Positions 45,373-54,397 are shown, counted from the first letter of the stretch. The stretch is DNA of 64,000 nucleotides from Pontiella desulfatans (GCF_900890425.1 NZ_CAAHFG010000001.1:4030001-4094000); one strand, 5' to 3'. Notes: generated by a model not told the origin, from the sequence alone. Translations and numbers: made by a program.

Positions 45373-46070
45373 GGTTTCGGCGCCCCGTTCCAATCGTTGG
45401 AAAGGATTTTGCCATCCAGGAAGCGAACCACGCGTTGGGCGCGATGCGCAATATCGTCATCGTGGGTAACCATCACGATCGTCTTGCCCTCGGCGTGCAG
45501 CTCGTCGATCAGCTCAAGAATTTCAGCGCCGGTCTTGGAATCGAGATTGCCGGTGGGTTCGTCGGCCAGCATTAGGAGAGGATCGCACACCAGGGAACGG
45601 GCAATGGCGACGCGCTGCTGTTGCCCCCCCGAAAGCTCCATGGGCTTGTGCTTCAACCGGTCTGAAAGCCCCATACGCTCGGCAAGGGCTTCGGCCTTCA
45701 CCCGAGCCTCCGACTCCGGAACGCCTTGGTAGAACAAAGGCACCTCGATGTTCTCGAGTACGTTGAGCTGCGGGATCAGGTTGTAGGACTGGAAGATGAA
45801 ACCGATCCGCAGGGAACGGATTTCCGAAAGCTGGTCGTCCGTCTTGTTCGCCACGCTTTCCCCGCCCAGCAGATAGTCGCCGCCGGAAAGATGATCGAGA
45901 CACCCGAGCAGGTTGAGCAGGGTCGATTTGCCCGATCCCGACGCCCCCATGATCACGGCATATTCGCCGGGATCGATCCGCAGGTTGATCCCGCGCAGGG
46001 CAGTCACCCGCAAAGAGCCGTTCACATATTCCTTAACGGCATCTCTCAGCTCGACGATCGGGACGCTCAT
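45369..46070 (-). CDS. ABC transporter ATP-binding protein (LolD/MacB-like)
   Basis: A 233-residue ATPase with Walker A GASGSGKST, signature LSGGQQQRVAIARSL and Walker B LLMLADEPTGNLD. The Q-loop is in GFIFQSYNLIPQL and the H-loop in VMVTHDDDIAHR. It belongs to the LolCDE/MacB subfamily and powers the mechanotransmission-type permease encoded next. Both ends overlap neighbouring genes by 4 bp (ATGA), giving strict co-expression. Confidence 0.95.
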   Translation of the reverse strand: MSVPIVELRDAVKEYVNGSLRVTALRGINLRIDPGEYAVIMGASGSGKSTLLNLLGCLDHLSGGDYLLGGESVANKTDDQLSEIRSLRIGFIFQSYNLIPQLNVLENIEVPLFYQGVPESEARVKAEALAERMGLSDRLKHKPMELSGGQQQRVAIARSLVCDPLLMLADEPTGNLDSKTGAEILELIDELHAEGKTIVMVTHDDDIAHRAQRVVRFLDGKILSNDWNGAPKP

Positions 46071-47608
46071 TCCTGAACCTTGGTTTCCTCTTCCTTGGAT
46101 TCCTCGGCAAGCGGACTCTTTTTCAATTTGGAATCGGCTTCGAGTTCCACCTCGGCATAGAGCAACAGCTCTTCGCCCTCCTCCACCCCGTGAACAATTT
46201 CGATGGACTGCGTGTTGTATTTCCCAATGCCGACCTCGCGCAGCTCCTTGCGTCCGCGCTTTACCGTATAGACAAAGTGTTTCCCTTCGCTCGAAACCAC
46301 CGACTGGATCGGGACATAAAGCACATCCCGCAATTGATCCGTCACAATTTCGACGGTTGCCGACATGCCCGGCTTTAGCTGGCCATCCGCGTCCGAGGCA
46401 ACATCAACCATGATGGTATAGGTTTTCACGCCCGAGCTGTACCAGTTTTGCGAATCCGGAACGGCGCTGATTTTTTCCACGCGCCCACGAAGAATCAATC
46501 CCGGCACCGCATCCAATGTTGCAACCGCCTCCTGCCCGAGGGTCACTTTATCGATCATCGCCTCGGGGATCCCGACTTTCAGATCCCATGCGCTCAGATC
46601 CGGGAACGATAGGATGGCCTGGCGGTACTGGATCGTGGCGCCCTTTTCAATTTTCGCCATGCTCCCATAGCGGTTGGGCTTGGGGTAGAACACCTGTCCG
46701 CTGAAATCGGCATAGGATTTGGTATTGGCGAACTGTTCCTCGCGGGTAACGAGCTGGTTCCGCTCGATTTCCAGCCGGGTTTTTTTCGAAAGGATCGCAG
46801 CTTCCTTGCTTTCGATATCCGATAAGATGGTCTTTTCAAGCCGCCGCAGCGCATCTTTCGCATTCACCACCGCGTTATCCAGCTCCTTCTGCCGCTTGGT
46901 GTGGGTGTATTCCTTCAAGATCTTCAGGTCGGCGGTTTTGTTCCGGACCTCAACCTCCTTGCGCTGCACGCCGAGCCGGTCGGATTCCAGGTCGTTCTTG
47001 TTCGAATATCCCTTGTCGTAAAGCTCCTGCGTGCCTTCGAGTTCGCTTCGCGCTTTTTCATATTCCGCCTTGGCCAGCATGATATCCGATTCTGCCTTGT
47101 CCTTCATCTGGGTATATTCGACTTCGTTGTATTTTTTCAGATCCAGCTCCGCGAGTTCGACCTTCAGCTTGGCACTTTCCACATCGGTTGCGCTTTTAAG
47201 GCGGGCAATCTCGAGGTTTTCCTGCGCCAACTTCAGGCTCGCCTCGGCTTCGGCAACATCGGACTGCTGGTCCAGATAACGATCCATCAGCTCGTTCGAC
47301 TCGAGTTCAAACAGCAGCTGGCCGTTCGTCACGGAACTGCCATCCTCAACCACTTCGATAATCTTGGCATCGCGATAGGCCTCGTTGAGGATATCCCGAC
47401 TGCTCTTGGCCCTCAATTCGCCCGACTGAAGGATGCTCACCACCAGGTCGCCCCGTTGCACACGGCAGAGGTGGGCGCTATCCATATCGACACGGTCGGC
47501 GTCCTTGCCCGGTTTGAGGACAAGCGCAACCACCACGGCCATGGCGATGCCAATCCCGATCTGGAGCTTACGGCGTTGCCATGGTTTCTTCGTCGTTTGA
47601 CTGTTCAT
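46067..47608 (-). CDS. HlyD/MacA-family periplasmic adaptor
   Basis: A 513-residue adaptor with an N-terminal membrane anchor (KLQIGIGIAMAVVVALVLKP), a lipoyl half-motif near GDLVVSILQSGELRAKSSRD, a long coiled-coil hairpin (about 95-290; DQQSDVAEAEASLKLAQENL and following), the return lipoyl/beta-barrel region (KIEKGATIQYRQAILSF) and a membrane-proximal domain. The C-terminal tail is rich in Glu and Lys. It bridges the MacB-like ABC pair and the TolC-like outer membrane channel. Its 5' end overlaps the channel gene by 41 bp. Confidence 0.92.
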   Translation of the reverse strand: MNSQTTKKPWQRRKLQIGIGIAMAVVVALVLKPGKDADRVDMDSAHLCRVQRGDLVVSILQSGELRAKSSRDILNEAYRDAKIIEVVEDGSSVTNGQLLFELESNELMDRYLDQQSDVAEAEASLKLAQENLEIARLKSATDVESAKLKVELAELDLKKYNEVEYTQMKDKAESDIMLAKAEYEKARSELEGTQELYDKGYSNKNDLESDRLGVQRKEVEVRNKTADLKILKEYTHTKRQKELDNAVVNAKDALRRLEKTILSDIESKEAAILSKKTRLEIERNQLVTREEQFANTKSYADFSGQVFYPKPNRYGSMAKIEKGATIQYRQAILSFPDLSAWDLKVGIPEAMIDKVTLGQEAVATLDAVPGLILRGRVEKISAVPDSQNWYSSGVKTYTIMVDVASDADGQLKPGMSATVEIVTDQLRDVLYVPIQSVVSSEGKHFVYTVKRGRKELREVGIGKYNTQSIEIVHGVEEGEELLLYAEVELEADSKLKKSPLAEESKEEETKVQE

Positions 47609-49244
47609 ACCACATTCCCTTTGGGTCGATTTCAAAACGTTCGATCGCATTCCAGAAACGCAACCGGTTGATGGTGTAGTCCACCAGCGCAATCGTGGCG
47701 GCGTTCTTCGAGTTCAGCAGGTCATCCTCCGCATCCAGCAGGTCGCGCGTCAGCGCCTTGCCCTGCTTGAGCAGCAACTGGGTGTTTTCAACCCGCCGCG
47801 TTGAAAGCTGCACACTCAGAAGCCGGTTCTTGTAGACGGAACGGTTGCGCTCCAGCTTGCGCCACAGGTCGCGCACATCGCGTTCCACGTCCGATTCGTC
47901 CTCTTCCAGCCCACGGATTTCCCGGTCGAGACCGATCTGGGCAACGCGGTATTTATTCCGCTTCTCCGTCCAGTCGAACGGCAGGCCAAGCTGCACACCT
48001 AGGTTTTGCGAAACATCGGTTCCACCGTGCGGCCCATCCTTCCCCGCGCTGTCGAACTGCTTCTCCACATCGTAGGAGACATCCAGATCCGGGAGGAAAT
48101 TACGGCGCTGGATCTCCAGCTTGCGCTCCTGGTCCTCCACCTGCTCGCGCTTGTTGACCAAATCAAGACGGTTCGAGAGGGCCGACCGCATCGACTCCTC
48201 GAACTCGATATCGATCTCCACCAAGCCCTGCAACTCGAGGCGCACCAATTCGTTGGTGTCCGGAATGATATTGAGATCGACCGGCAGGCCCAAGGTGTAG
48301 CGGAAATCGTCGAGCGCCTCTTCATAGCTTGCCTTCGAGAGCGACCACCTGTCGGCGGCATCAAGCTCGCTCTGCAGAGCCTGGGCCGCCTGGAAATCGG
48401 CGATGCGCCCGGCCTTGGCATACGACTCGGTCTGCTCGCGGTTGGCCACGGAGCTTTCATAGTTTTTGCGCTGGTTGATCAACTGGTCGCGCGTCCGCAG
48501 GGTGGAATAGTATTGCGAAGCCACATCGATCACGAAATCCTGCTGGTAACGCTTGAACTCGCGGACGGCATAGACCATGTCGCGTTCGGCCTGCCGCAGC
48601 GGTTCCTTGGTCACCAGCGGGCCGAATCCATTGAGCAACGGCTGCACGATATTCAAGGAAAGCGCATTGTTTCCATCCGACATATCCGGGTTGGTGTAGT
48701 ATTTAAGCAGGTTCTGGGTAAAGCCCAGGCTAACCTTGGCGCCCGAAGCCAGCGTACGCGTCACCCCGGCCTTGACCTGGGCGTTCACCCCGTTGTCGCC
48801 AAAACTCTCGGCGGTTCCATCGTTCTTGGTGGTGTACGAAGTCCCGGCGCTGGCCGAGGCGCTGAAGTCCCAGTTGAAGTCCTTTTGGATTTCGGTCAAT
48901 CCCAATGCCTGGATGAAAAGGCTTTCCTTGCGCGTTTGGTAGGAACGGCTGTTGGCCATGGCCACGGCCAACGTGTCCGCCAACGAAAGCACCTCCGCCT
49001 CCTCCTGCGTCCGATCCATGGCCAGCAACTGGCGAACCAGCCCCGCATCGTTGGTGCCGATGGTAAACGGATCGGCACCGCCCAATCCAGCATGCTGCGC
49101 ACCGGCAATGTTTCCGTAGGCGGCCTTGTCGGCCCGTTTCTCGGCATAGTTCCCGATTTTCGTGCACGAAGCCACCAGCGAAACCACCCCCAGCAACACC
49201 GCGGCGTTCACAACTCCCGATCTTCTTTCTCCCATAACAAGCAT
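47568..49244 (-). CDS. TolC-like outer membrane efflux lipoprotein
   Basis: A 558-residue outer-membrane factor with a lipoprotein-type leader (GVVSLVASC, lipobox VASC) and the repeated helical OEP domains (VREFKRYQQDFVIDVASQYY, LINQRKNYESSVANREQTES and DLVNKREQVEDQERKLEIQR). It is the first gene of the tripartite efflux operon (47568 down to 44089). The start is either ATG 49244 or ATG 49235. The upstream control region (49245-49312) abuts an insertion sequence, which may have altered its promoter. Confidence 0.9.
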   Translation of the reverse strand: MLVMGERRSGVVNAAVLLGVVSLVASCTKIGNYAEKRADKAAYGNIAGAQHAGLGGADPFTIGTNDAGLVRQLLAMDRTQEEAEVLSLADTLAVAMANSRSYQTRKESLFIQALGLTEIQKDFNWDFSASASAGTSYTTKNDGTAESFGDNGVNAQVKAGVTRTLASGAKVSLGFTQNLLKYYTNPDMSDGNNALSLNIVQPLLNGFGPLVTKEPLRQAERDMVYAVREFKRYQQDFVIDVASQYYSTLRTRDQLINQRKNYESSVANREQTESYAKAGRIADFQAAQALQSELDAADRWSLSKASYEEALDDFRYTLGLPVDLNIIPDTNELVRLELQGLVEIDIEFEESMRSALSNRLDLVNKREQVEDQERKLEIQRRNFLPDLDVSYDVEKQFDSAGKDGPHGGTDVSQNLGVQLGLPFDWTEKRNKYRVAQIGLDREIRGLEEDESDVERDVRDLWRKLERNRSVYKNRLLSVQLSTRRVENTQLLLKQGKALTRDLLDAEDDLLNSKNAATIALVDYTINRLRFWNAIERFEIDPKGMWYEQSNDEETMATP

Positions 49245-49406
49245 AAGACGACGAATCTATGGAAACGCGGACAGACGTTCAATGAATATTGAGCAAATTC
49301 AATTCAAGCGAGTTGCCTCAAATTAAATGACACCGAAGCATCCGATAGGATGCGGGCGGAAAGGATTCGTTGACTCACAAAAAATCACACCCTGTATACA
49401 GGGAGG

Positions 49407-50639
49407 ATGAAAGAGATGAGTTGCGAAACCAGAATGGAATACATCGCGGTACAAAAACGCCGCTATAGGCGCGCGGAAAAGGCCTACAAGACCCGGTTGC
49501 TCGATGAAGTATGCGCGGTATGCGGCTATGATCGCAAGCATGCCACCAAGCTGCTCAACGACTCGTTTACGCCCTCCAGGGGCAAACGCGGCCGCAAAGG
49601 CGAGTACGACTCTGCTGAATTGCGCAAGACCCTCAAAACTCTGTGGCTTCGTTCTGGACAACTGTGCGGGAAGCGCCTCAAGCCTGCTATGCCACATTGG
49701 CTGAAGCACTATGAAAAACATTACGAACCGCTATCGACCGAATGCCGTGAAAAGCTACTGAGAATCAGCCCGGCAAGCATCGACCGGGTGCTCAAACCCT
49801 TCAAAGCGCAGTACCAGCGAAGGCGCAATACCGGTACCAAGCCCGGCTCGCTGCTCAAGAATCAGATCCCAATCCGCACCTCCACCGAGGACATCGACCG
49901 GCCCGGCTATCTCGAAGCCGACACAGTAGCCCACTGTGGCGGATCGATGAGCGGGGACTTCATCTGGTCGATCACCTATACGGACATCATAAGCACCTGG
50001 ACGGTAACCCGCGCGGTCTGGAACAAAGGCGCTGAAGGCGTGATGCACCAAACCCACGACGTGGAAAACAAGCTGCCCTTCGCCATCCTGGGCTTCGACT
50101 GCGACAACGGCAGCGAGTTCCTCAACCACCATCTCACGCGCTACTTCCTGCAACGCAAACAGCCCGTCTGTTTTACACGCAGCAGACCGTACCACAAGAA
50201 CGACAACGCCCATGTCGAACAAAAGAACTGGACGCACGTGCGCGAGTTGCTCGGCTACGACCGGCTCGACAACCCGGCCATGATCAGAGAGCTCAACGCA
50301 CTCTACCGCGACTGGGAACGGCTCAACAACTTCTTCAAACCCTCGTTCAAGCTAAAAAGCAAGGTTCGCGTCAAAAGCCGGTACAAAAAGAAATACGATG
50401 CCCCCGCCACGCCCTTTGACCGCCTGAAGGTCAGCGGCATCCTTGGCGAACAACAGGAGGCTGCTCTGCAACGCGAATACGAAACGCTCGACCCTTTCGA
50501 GCTGGGCAATCGCATCCAGCGCCGACGTCGCAAGATCGAAAAAATGAAGAAAACCGGCGAGTCCGCCGCAGTCGGGGAACCCGGGTTCCCCGACTGCCTC
50601 CCCACCTTGACAACCCCCGAATTAGAGGGTACCCATTAA
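49407..50639 (+). CDS. DDE integrase-type transposase
   Basis: A 410-residue transposase with an N-terminal DNA-binding region (LLDEVCAVCGYDRKHATKLL, then NDSFTP) and an integrase-core DDE domain. The acidic residues are in GYLEADTVAHCGG, LGFDCDNGSEFLNHH and NDNAHVEQKNWTHVREL, resembling the ISNCY/IS481-like integrase families. The gene is intact, so the element may be active. A perfect 30-bp palindrome (50568-50597) lies inside its 3' coding part. Confidence 0.9.
   Translation: MKEMSCETRMEYIAVQKRRYRRAEKAYKTRLLDEVCAVCGYDRKHATKLLNDSFTPSRGKRGRKGEYDSAELRKTLKTLWLRSGQLCGKRLKPAMPHWLKHYEKHYEPLSTECREKLLRISPASIDRVLKPFKAQYQRRRNTGTKPGSLLKNQIPIRTSTEDIDRPGYLEADTVAHCGGSMSGDFIWSITYTDIISTWTVTRAVWNKGAEGVMHQTHDVENKLPFAILGFDCDNGSEFLNHHLTRYFLQRKQPVCFTRSRPYHKNDNAHVEQKNWTHVRELLGYDRLDNPAMIRELNALYRDWERLNNFFKPSFKLKSKVRVKSRYKKKYDAPATPFDRLKVSGILGEQQEAALQREYETLDPFELGNRIQRRRRKIEKMKKTGESAAVGEPGFPDCLPTLTTPELEGTH
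50568..50597. repeat. Perfect 30-bp palindrome in the transposase gene
   Basis: GCAGTCGGGGAACCC is followed directly by its exact inverse complement GGGTTCCCCGACTGC. It encodes AVGEPGFPDC near the transposase C-terminus. It may protect the element from outside transcription or be a structural target; coincidence is unlikely at this length. Confidence 0.75.
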
Positions 50640-50770
50640 TGCAGTCAAACGACTCCTCATCCGCACCTCTACGGTGTCATTTATTTTTGAGGCAACGCGC
50701 AAGCCCAAGGTTCACAAGCCGCAACCCGTGTGCTACAAACCCTTCCGAAGAATGGAAAACGGATGATCCC

Positions 50771-51649
50771 ATGAAGCAGGTGCTCGTACTCATAAACCCC
50801 AAATCCGGCGTCGGCGGCCCCTACCGCTACATTACCGCCGTACAAAATGCGTGGGACAACGACGAGCACGACGTCTTCTACCAATTCAGCCAATCCGCCG
50901 CCGACGGCGCCGCCAAGGTGCGCCGCGCGATCGAGTACGGCATCGATACCGTGCTGGTGGTCGGAGGCGATGGCATGGTGAACACCATCGGCTGCGAATT
51001 GGTCGGCACCAACGTCAGCCTCGGCGTCATCCCCGCCGGTAGCGGCAACGGTTTCGCGCGGCATTTCAAGATTCCCCTGCAGCCCGTCGCCGCCGCAGAG
51101 GCGCTGCTCCACGGCCATACCGCCCCGATCGACGTCGGCAAAGTGAACAACCGCCTTTTTTTCGTGACCTGCAGCATGGCCTGGGACGCGGCCCTGGTTG
51201 AATCGTTCGAGAAATACCCCTTCCGCGGCCTGGTGCCCTACGTGCTGGCCGGCGCACAGCAGCTGCTCGAATACCGGGCGCAACCCTTCCACGTCGATCT
51301 CGACGGCGAACTCCTGGAACTCAAGCACCCGCTCATCTTCACGGTGGCCAACCTCTCGCAGTTCGGCAGCGACTTCCTCGTGGCCCCCGATGCGCAGGCC
51401 GATAGCGGGAACCTCGAACTCGTCGCCATCGAAAAAAAGGATGTGCCGCTGGTGCTCACGCAAGTGCACCGCTTCATCGAAAAAACATTCCACCACCATC
51501 CGCTCGTCACCAACCGGCATTTCAAGAAAATGACCGTGCGGCGCGAAACCCCCTCGCCCATCCAGGTCGACGGCGAACTCCTGCAGGCCGAAACCGAAGT
51601 TCACATCGAAGTGCTTCCCAGCGCCCTCAACGTCATCATCCCCAACTAA
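50771..51649 (+). CDS. Diacylglycerol kinase-family lipid kinase
   Basis: A 292-residue lipid kinase (DAGK catalytic fold, YegS/BmrU-like). N-terminus MKQVLVLINPKSGVGGPYRY, glycine-rich LVVGGDGMVNTIGCELVGT and VIPAGSGNGFARHFKIPL, and the C-terminal beta domain (IQVDGELLQAETEVHIEVLP). Substrate may be diacylglycerol, phosphatidylglycerol or a sphingoid base. ATG 50771 is chosen because the upstream extension runs through the IS end. It is transcribed toward tadA with a 61-bp gap. Confidence 0.92.
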   Translation: MKQVLVLINPKSGVGGPYRYITAVQNAWDNDEHDVFYQFSQSAADGAAKVRRAIEYGIDTVLVVGGDGMVNTIGCELVGTNVSLGVIPAGSGNGFARHFKIPLQPVAAAEALLHGHTAPIDVGKVNNRLFFVTCSMAWDAALVESFEKYPFRGLVPYVLAGAQQLLEYRAQPFHVDLDGELLELKHPLIFTVANLSQFGSDFLVAPDAQADSGNLELVAIEKKDVPLVLTQVHRFIEKTFHHHPLVTNRHFKKMTVRRETPSPIQVDGELLQAETEVHIEVLPSALNVIIPN

Positions 51650-51710
51650 AACCCTGCGGAAAGGTCGCGCATTGACAGGCATGCGCAATACGCAGTACGA
51701 ATTATCCCCC

Positions 51711-52223
51711 ATGGACAACTTTTCAGAAGACACCCTCTTTATGCGCATGGCCTTGCGCGAAGCCGAACAGGCCGCCGCCGAGGGCGAGGTGCCTTGCGGG
51801 GCGGTCATCGTCCTGGACGGCGAGGTCATCGGCAAGGCGCACAACCAAACCGAAACCCTGAAGGATCCGACCGCGCACGCCGAAGTGCTCGCCATCACCC
51901 AGGCCACCCAGGCCGTCGGCAACTGGCGGCTCAACGGCGCGGTCATGTATGTGACGAAGGAACCCTGCCCGATGTGCGCCGGTGCACTGGTGCTCTCCCG
52001 CATGAAAAAGGTGGTCTGGGGCATGACCGACCCCATCCGGGGCGGCGCCGTCTCCAAGTTCAACATTCTCAACGAGGCCGACCTCAACCACGCCGTTGAA
52101 ACCGAGGCCGGCCTGATGGAGGCCGACTGCAAAGCCGTCATGCAGGGTTTTTTCCAAGACCTGCGCCTACGAACGAAGGAGCAACGGCAACAGCGAAAAC
52201 TGGACGGGGAAGAAACCGGCTAA
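51711..52223 (+). CDS. tadA: tRNA adenosine(34) deaminase
   Basis: A 170-residue TadA, which converts A34 to inosine in tRNA-Arg(ACG). The zinc-binding and catalytic HAE is in DPTAHAEVLAITQATQ and the PCxxC in EPCPMCAGALVLSR. The start is ATG 51711 (MDNFSEDT); the stretch upstream contains quasi-repeat words (GCAATACGCAGTACGAATTA). It converges on mnmA, another wobble-base modification gene, 21 bp away. Confidence 0.93.
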   Translation: MDNFSEDTLFMRMALREAEQAAAEGEVPCGAVIVLDGEVIGKAHNQTETLKDPTAHAEVLAITQATQAVGNWRLNGAVMYVTKEPCPMCAGALVLSRMKKVVWGMTDPIRGGAVSKFNILNEADLNHAVETEAGLMEADCKAVMQGFFQDLRLRTKEQRQQRKLDGEETG

Positions 52224-52244
52224 AGAAACGGCGACGGATACGTT

Positions 52245-53324
52245 CTATGGGACTTCGTCGATCCAACCGCCACCCAAAACCTCGCCATCCCGGTAAAAAA
52301 CGGCGGCCTGGCCCGGGGTCAGCGCAAACTGCGGTTCGCCGAAGACCACCGAGCCCTTTCCATTGCCCACTTTGACGGTCGCGACGGCCCCGTTGGAGCG
52401 GTAGCGCGGACGAACCTCGCAGTGCAAGTCGCCCTCGGGAGCCTTCCCGGAAATCCAGTGGATATCGGCCAGCGTGCATTCGGACTTCATGACGCCGGGG
52501 CGCGGGGCCACCTCGACCACGTTGTTTTCCTTGTCGAGCCGCTTAACGTACATGCGTTCACCCAGGGCAATGCCCAGCTTGCCGCGTTGCCCCACGGTAA
52601 AGCGGTGCAACCCGTCATGATGCCCGACAACGTTTCCGTATTGGTCGTGGATTTCGCCGCGCCGCATAACCGATGGATCGCGCTGTTCGACAAAATCGGG
52701 AAGTTTTCCCTCCTCCACAAAACATAGATCCTGGCTTTCGCCGCGCGGCACGATCGGCAGGCCGCGCTCCTCGGAATAAGCCTTCACCTCCGGTTTCGGC
52801 AGGTCGGCCAACGGGAAGAGAAGGAATGCGAGCTGCTTCTGGCTGAGGCGATGCAGGAAGTAGGATTGATCCTTGTTGGAATCCTGCGCGGCCAGCAAAT
52901 GAAACATCCCGTCGTCCTTCTTCCGGACACAGGCATAATGCCCGGTGGCGAGATGGTCGCAATTCAGCTGGAGTGCCCGATCCATCAAAAAGCCAAACTT
53001 CACAAACGAGTTGCAGTAGATGCAGGGCGAAGGCGTTCGCCCGGATGCATAGGCCTCGACAAAGGGATCCACGATTTTATCGGTGAAGATTTCCTGGGCG
53101 TTGACGACATAGTGGCGAATGTCGAGATAAGCGCACACCCGGCGCGCACGCTCGACATCCTCGAGCGAACAGCAACGGGAGCCATCCTTCCACATATGGG
53201 CGGTCAGGCCGATCACCTCATACCCCTGGTCAACAAGCATGGCGGCGGCGGCGGAGCTGTCGGTTCCCCCGCTCATGCCGATGGCCACACGACCTTTTGT
53301 ACTGTTTTGGTCTTGTTCGGACAT
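52245..53324 (-). CDS. mnmA: tRNA-specific 2-thiouridylase
   Basis: A 359-residue MnmA, which 2-thiolates U34 of tRNA-Lys/Glu/Gln. The ATP pyrophosphatase PP-loop reads GMSGGTDSSAAAAM (usually GMSGGVDSS). The first catalytic Cys is in TPSPCIYCNSFVKF and the second in GESQDLCFVEE, with the tRNA-binding region HDGLHRFTVGQRGKLG. ATG 53324 (MSEQDQ) is preferred over an in-frame TTG upstream. The normal MnmA length (about 360) is kept. Confidence 0.95.
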   Translation of the reverse strand: MSEQDQNSTKGRVAIGMSGGTDSSAAAAMLVDQGYEVIGLTAHMWKDGSRCCSLEDVERARRVCAYLDIRHYVVNAQEIFTDKIVDPFVEAYASGRTPSPCIYCNSFVKFGFLMDRALQLNCDHLATGHYACVRKKDDGMFHLLAAQDSNKDQSYFLHRLSQKQLAFLLFPLADLPKPEVKAYSEERGLPIVPRGESQDLCFVEEGKLPDFVEQRDPSVMRRGEIHDQYGNVVGHHDGLHRFTVGQRGKLGIALGERMYVKRLDKENNVVEVAPRPGVMKSECTLADIHWISGKAPEGDLHCEVRPRYRSNGAVATVKVGNGKGSVVFGEPQFALTPGQAAVFYRDGEVLGGGWIDEVP

Positions 53325-53365
53325 GCGCGGAACATAGACATGCTCCGCGGGCAAGGCAAGACCGG

Positions 53366-53620
53366 CTAGGTGTTAAATTGCCTTTTGTGCGGATCGAACG
53401 GCTCGGATCCCTCAGGAATATAGGATTTGTGGTTCGGGTTGCTACACAGCTCCATGCCCGCATACATGGCCAGGTGGCGGCAACTCCGGTTGTTCCCGCA
53501 AAGACACACCGAATACTGGGGAAGATAATCCGATGTGACACAGTCGGAAAAGTCCTCTTTCCATATACTCGTATATTCCGGAGCTTGCTCTTTTTTCCTT
53601 TTCCCAAAGATCCACCACAT
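53366..53620 (-). CDS. Small Cys-rich hypothetical protein
   Basis: An 84-residue protein starting MWWIFGKRKKEQAPEYTSIW, with a Cys/His cluster (SVCLCGNNRSCRHLAMYAGM followed by ELCSNPNHKSYIPE) that could bind zinc or an iron-sulfur cluster. No family is recognised. GGGGGG upstream of ATG 53620 serves as a ribosome site. It sits 42 bp upstream of mnmA on the same strand, so the two may be co-transcribed. Confidence 0.65.
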   Translation of the reverse strand: MWWIFGKRKKEQAPEYTSIWKEDFSDCVTSDYLPQYSVCLCGNNRSCRHLAMYAGMELCSNPNHKSYIPEGSEPFDPHKRQFNT

Positions 53621-53723
53621 GGAACCCCCCACCTTTACTCGCTCTTTCACCGACCAGGCCGAACAGACTTTCAAAGAGAAAGCCCGGGGTAAAGCGAATC
53701 CTTCATGAATTTTTAGTATTTTT

Positions 53724-53744
53724 TACTAGACTGCCGAGCTAGTA
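53724..53744. promoter_or_regulatory. Candidate operator upstream of the small DNA-binding-like gene
   Basis: TACTAG (53724-53729) and CTAGTA (53739-53744) form a perfect 6-bp inverted repeat with a 9-bp spacer in an A/T-rich region, 46 bp before the next start codon. Further TACTA and AGTA words follow (TATTACTACTAACC). Spacing would suit a dimeric repressor; assignment is by inference. Confidence 0.4.
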
Positions 53745-53789
53745 CATATTACTACTAACCATTCTTTAACAAACAACGAGGTATATTAC

Positions 53790-53972
53790 ATGGCTACAAA
53801 TCCTATTGGAAAAAACACAAAGACCATCGGTATTAACATGTCCAAGGAAATGGCAGATGAACTGGAAAAGCGCGCGTGCTCCATGCATCTTTCCACCAGC
53901 AAATACTGCAAGGTAATCCTGACCGAATGGCTTTCCTCCGGCAAGAAACTGACGCTGCAGGAAAGAAAATAG
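53790..53972 (+). CDS. Small ribbon-helix-helix-like protein
   Basis: A 60-residue protein with the pattern of an RHH DNA-binding unit: strand KTIGINMSKEMADELEKRAC (about 11-30), then MHLSTSKYCKVILTEWLSSG. The ribosome site is ACGAGGTATATT, and an intrinsic terminator follows, so it is monocistronic. No toxin gene accompanies it. It could be an autoregulated transcriptional repressor acting on the inverted repeat at 53724-53744. Confidence 0.7.
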   Translation: MATNPIGKNTKTIGINMSKEMADELEKRACSMHLSTSKYCKVILTEWLSSGKKLTLQERK

Positions 53973-54007
53973 ATTTTCCTTGTTAGTTATTAATAAGGCT
54001 GACCAAG

Positions 54008-54035
54008 GGGGCTCCTTTCGGGGAGCCTTTTTTTT
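54008..54035 (+). terminator. Intrinsic terminator
   Basis: GGCTCC pairs with GGAGCC (54010-54015 with 54022-54027) and is followed by T8. It ends the small RHH gene. Confidence 0.88.
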
Positions 54036-54172
54036 GCTTTCGGCCATTTCCCGGAACCGCCCGACGGGCCAGACCCAATTCTAAAAAATGCCAAGGTTAG
54101 TCTTTGACATCCCCACCATCAGGGGTTAAGTTCCGCGATCATTTTTGAAAAACCAACGACGGAGAGTTTATC

Positions 54173-54328
54173 ATGTCCATGCATAGCAGTTTGAAAGGCG
54201 CGGCGAAGATCCGCACCAAACGCAACGTTCTCAAGCGTTTCGAGCGAATCGAAAGCCTCAAGAAAGACGGACGTTGGAAAGAAGGCGACCGCGCACACGG
54301 CCTGCCGAAAACCAAGCCCGAAGATTAA
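54173..54328 (+). CDS. Small basic protein (Verrucomicrobia/Chlamydiae family)
   Basis: A 51-residue basic protein MSMHSSLKGAAKIRTKRNVL, KRFERIESLKKDGRWKEGDR, AHGLPKTKPED. It follows the conserved pattern S(L)K...RNVLxRxERIExLKxxGxWxEGDxxxGLPK of the 'small basic protein' family (TIGR04137), known from Verrucomicrobia and Chlamydiae and suspected to be ribosome-associated. The ribosome site is GGAGAG. A strong terminator follows directly, so it is highly and separately expressed. It is a useful taxonomic marker for the PVC superphylum. Confidence 0.85.
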   Translation: MSMHSSLKGAAKIRTKRNVLKRFERIESLKKDGRWKEGDRAHGLPKTKPED

Positions 54329-54351
54329 TTCGGAGTAGGATTGATTTGCAG

Positions 54352-54385
54352 AGCACTCCAGGCGCAGCCGGGAGTGCTTTTTTTT
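54352..54385 (+). terminator. Intrinsic terminator
   Basis: AGCACTCC (54352-54359) pairs with GGAGTGCT (54371-54378) and leads into T8. It separates the small basic protein gene from the pseudouridine synthase gene. Confidence 0.9.
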
Positions 54386-54397
54386 ATTAGGTGCCCC

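Larger units (their letters stand above)
49313..50695. mobile_element. Insertion sequence with about 23-bp terminal inverted repeats
   Basis: Left end 49313-49335 (starts TTGCCTCAAATTAAATGACA) and right end 50672-50695 (inverse complement starts TTGCCTCAAAAATAAATGAC) are imperfect inverted repeats differing by a few bases and one indel. CAAG occurs next to both ends and may be a 4-bp target duplication if the ends extend four bases further. One transposase gene fills the element. It is inserted between the divergent efflux operon and the lipid kinase gene. Confidence 0.85.
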
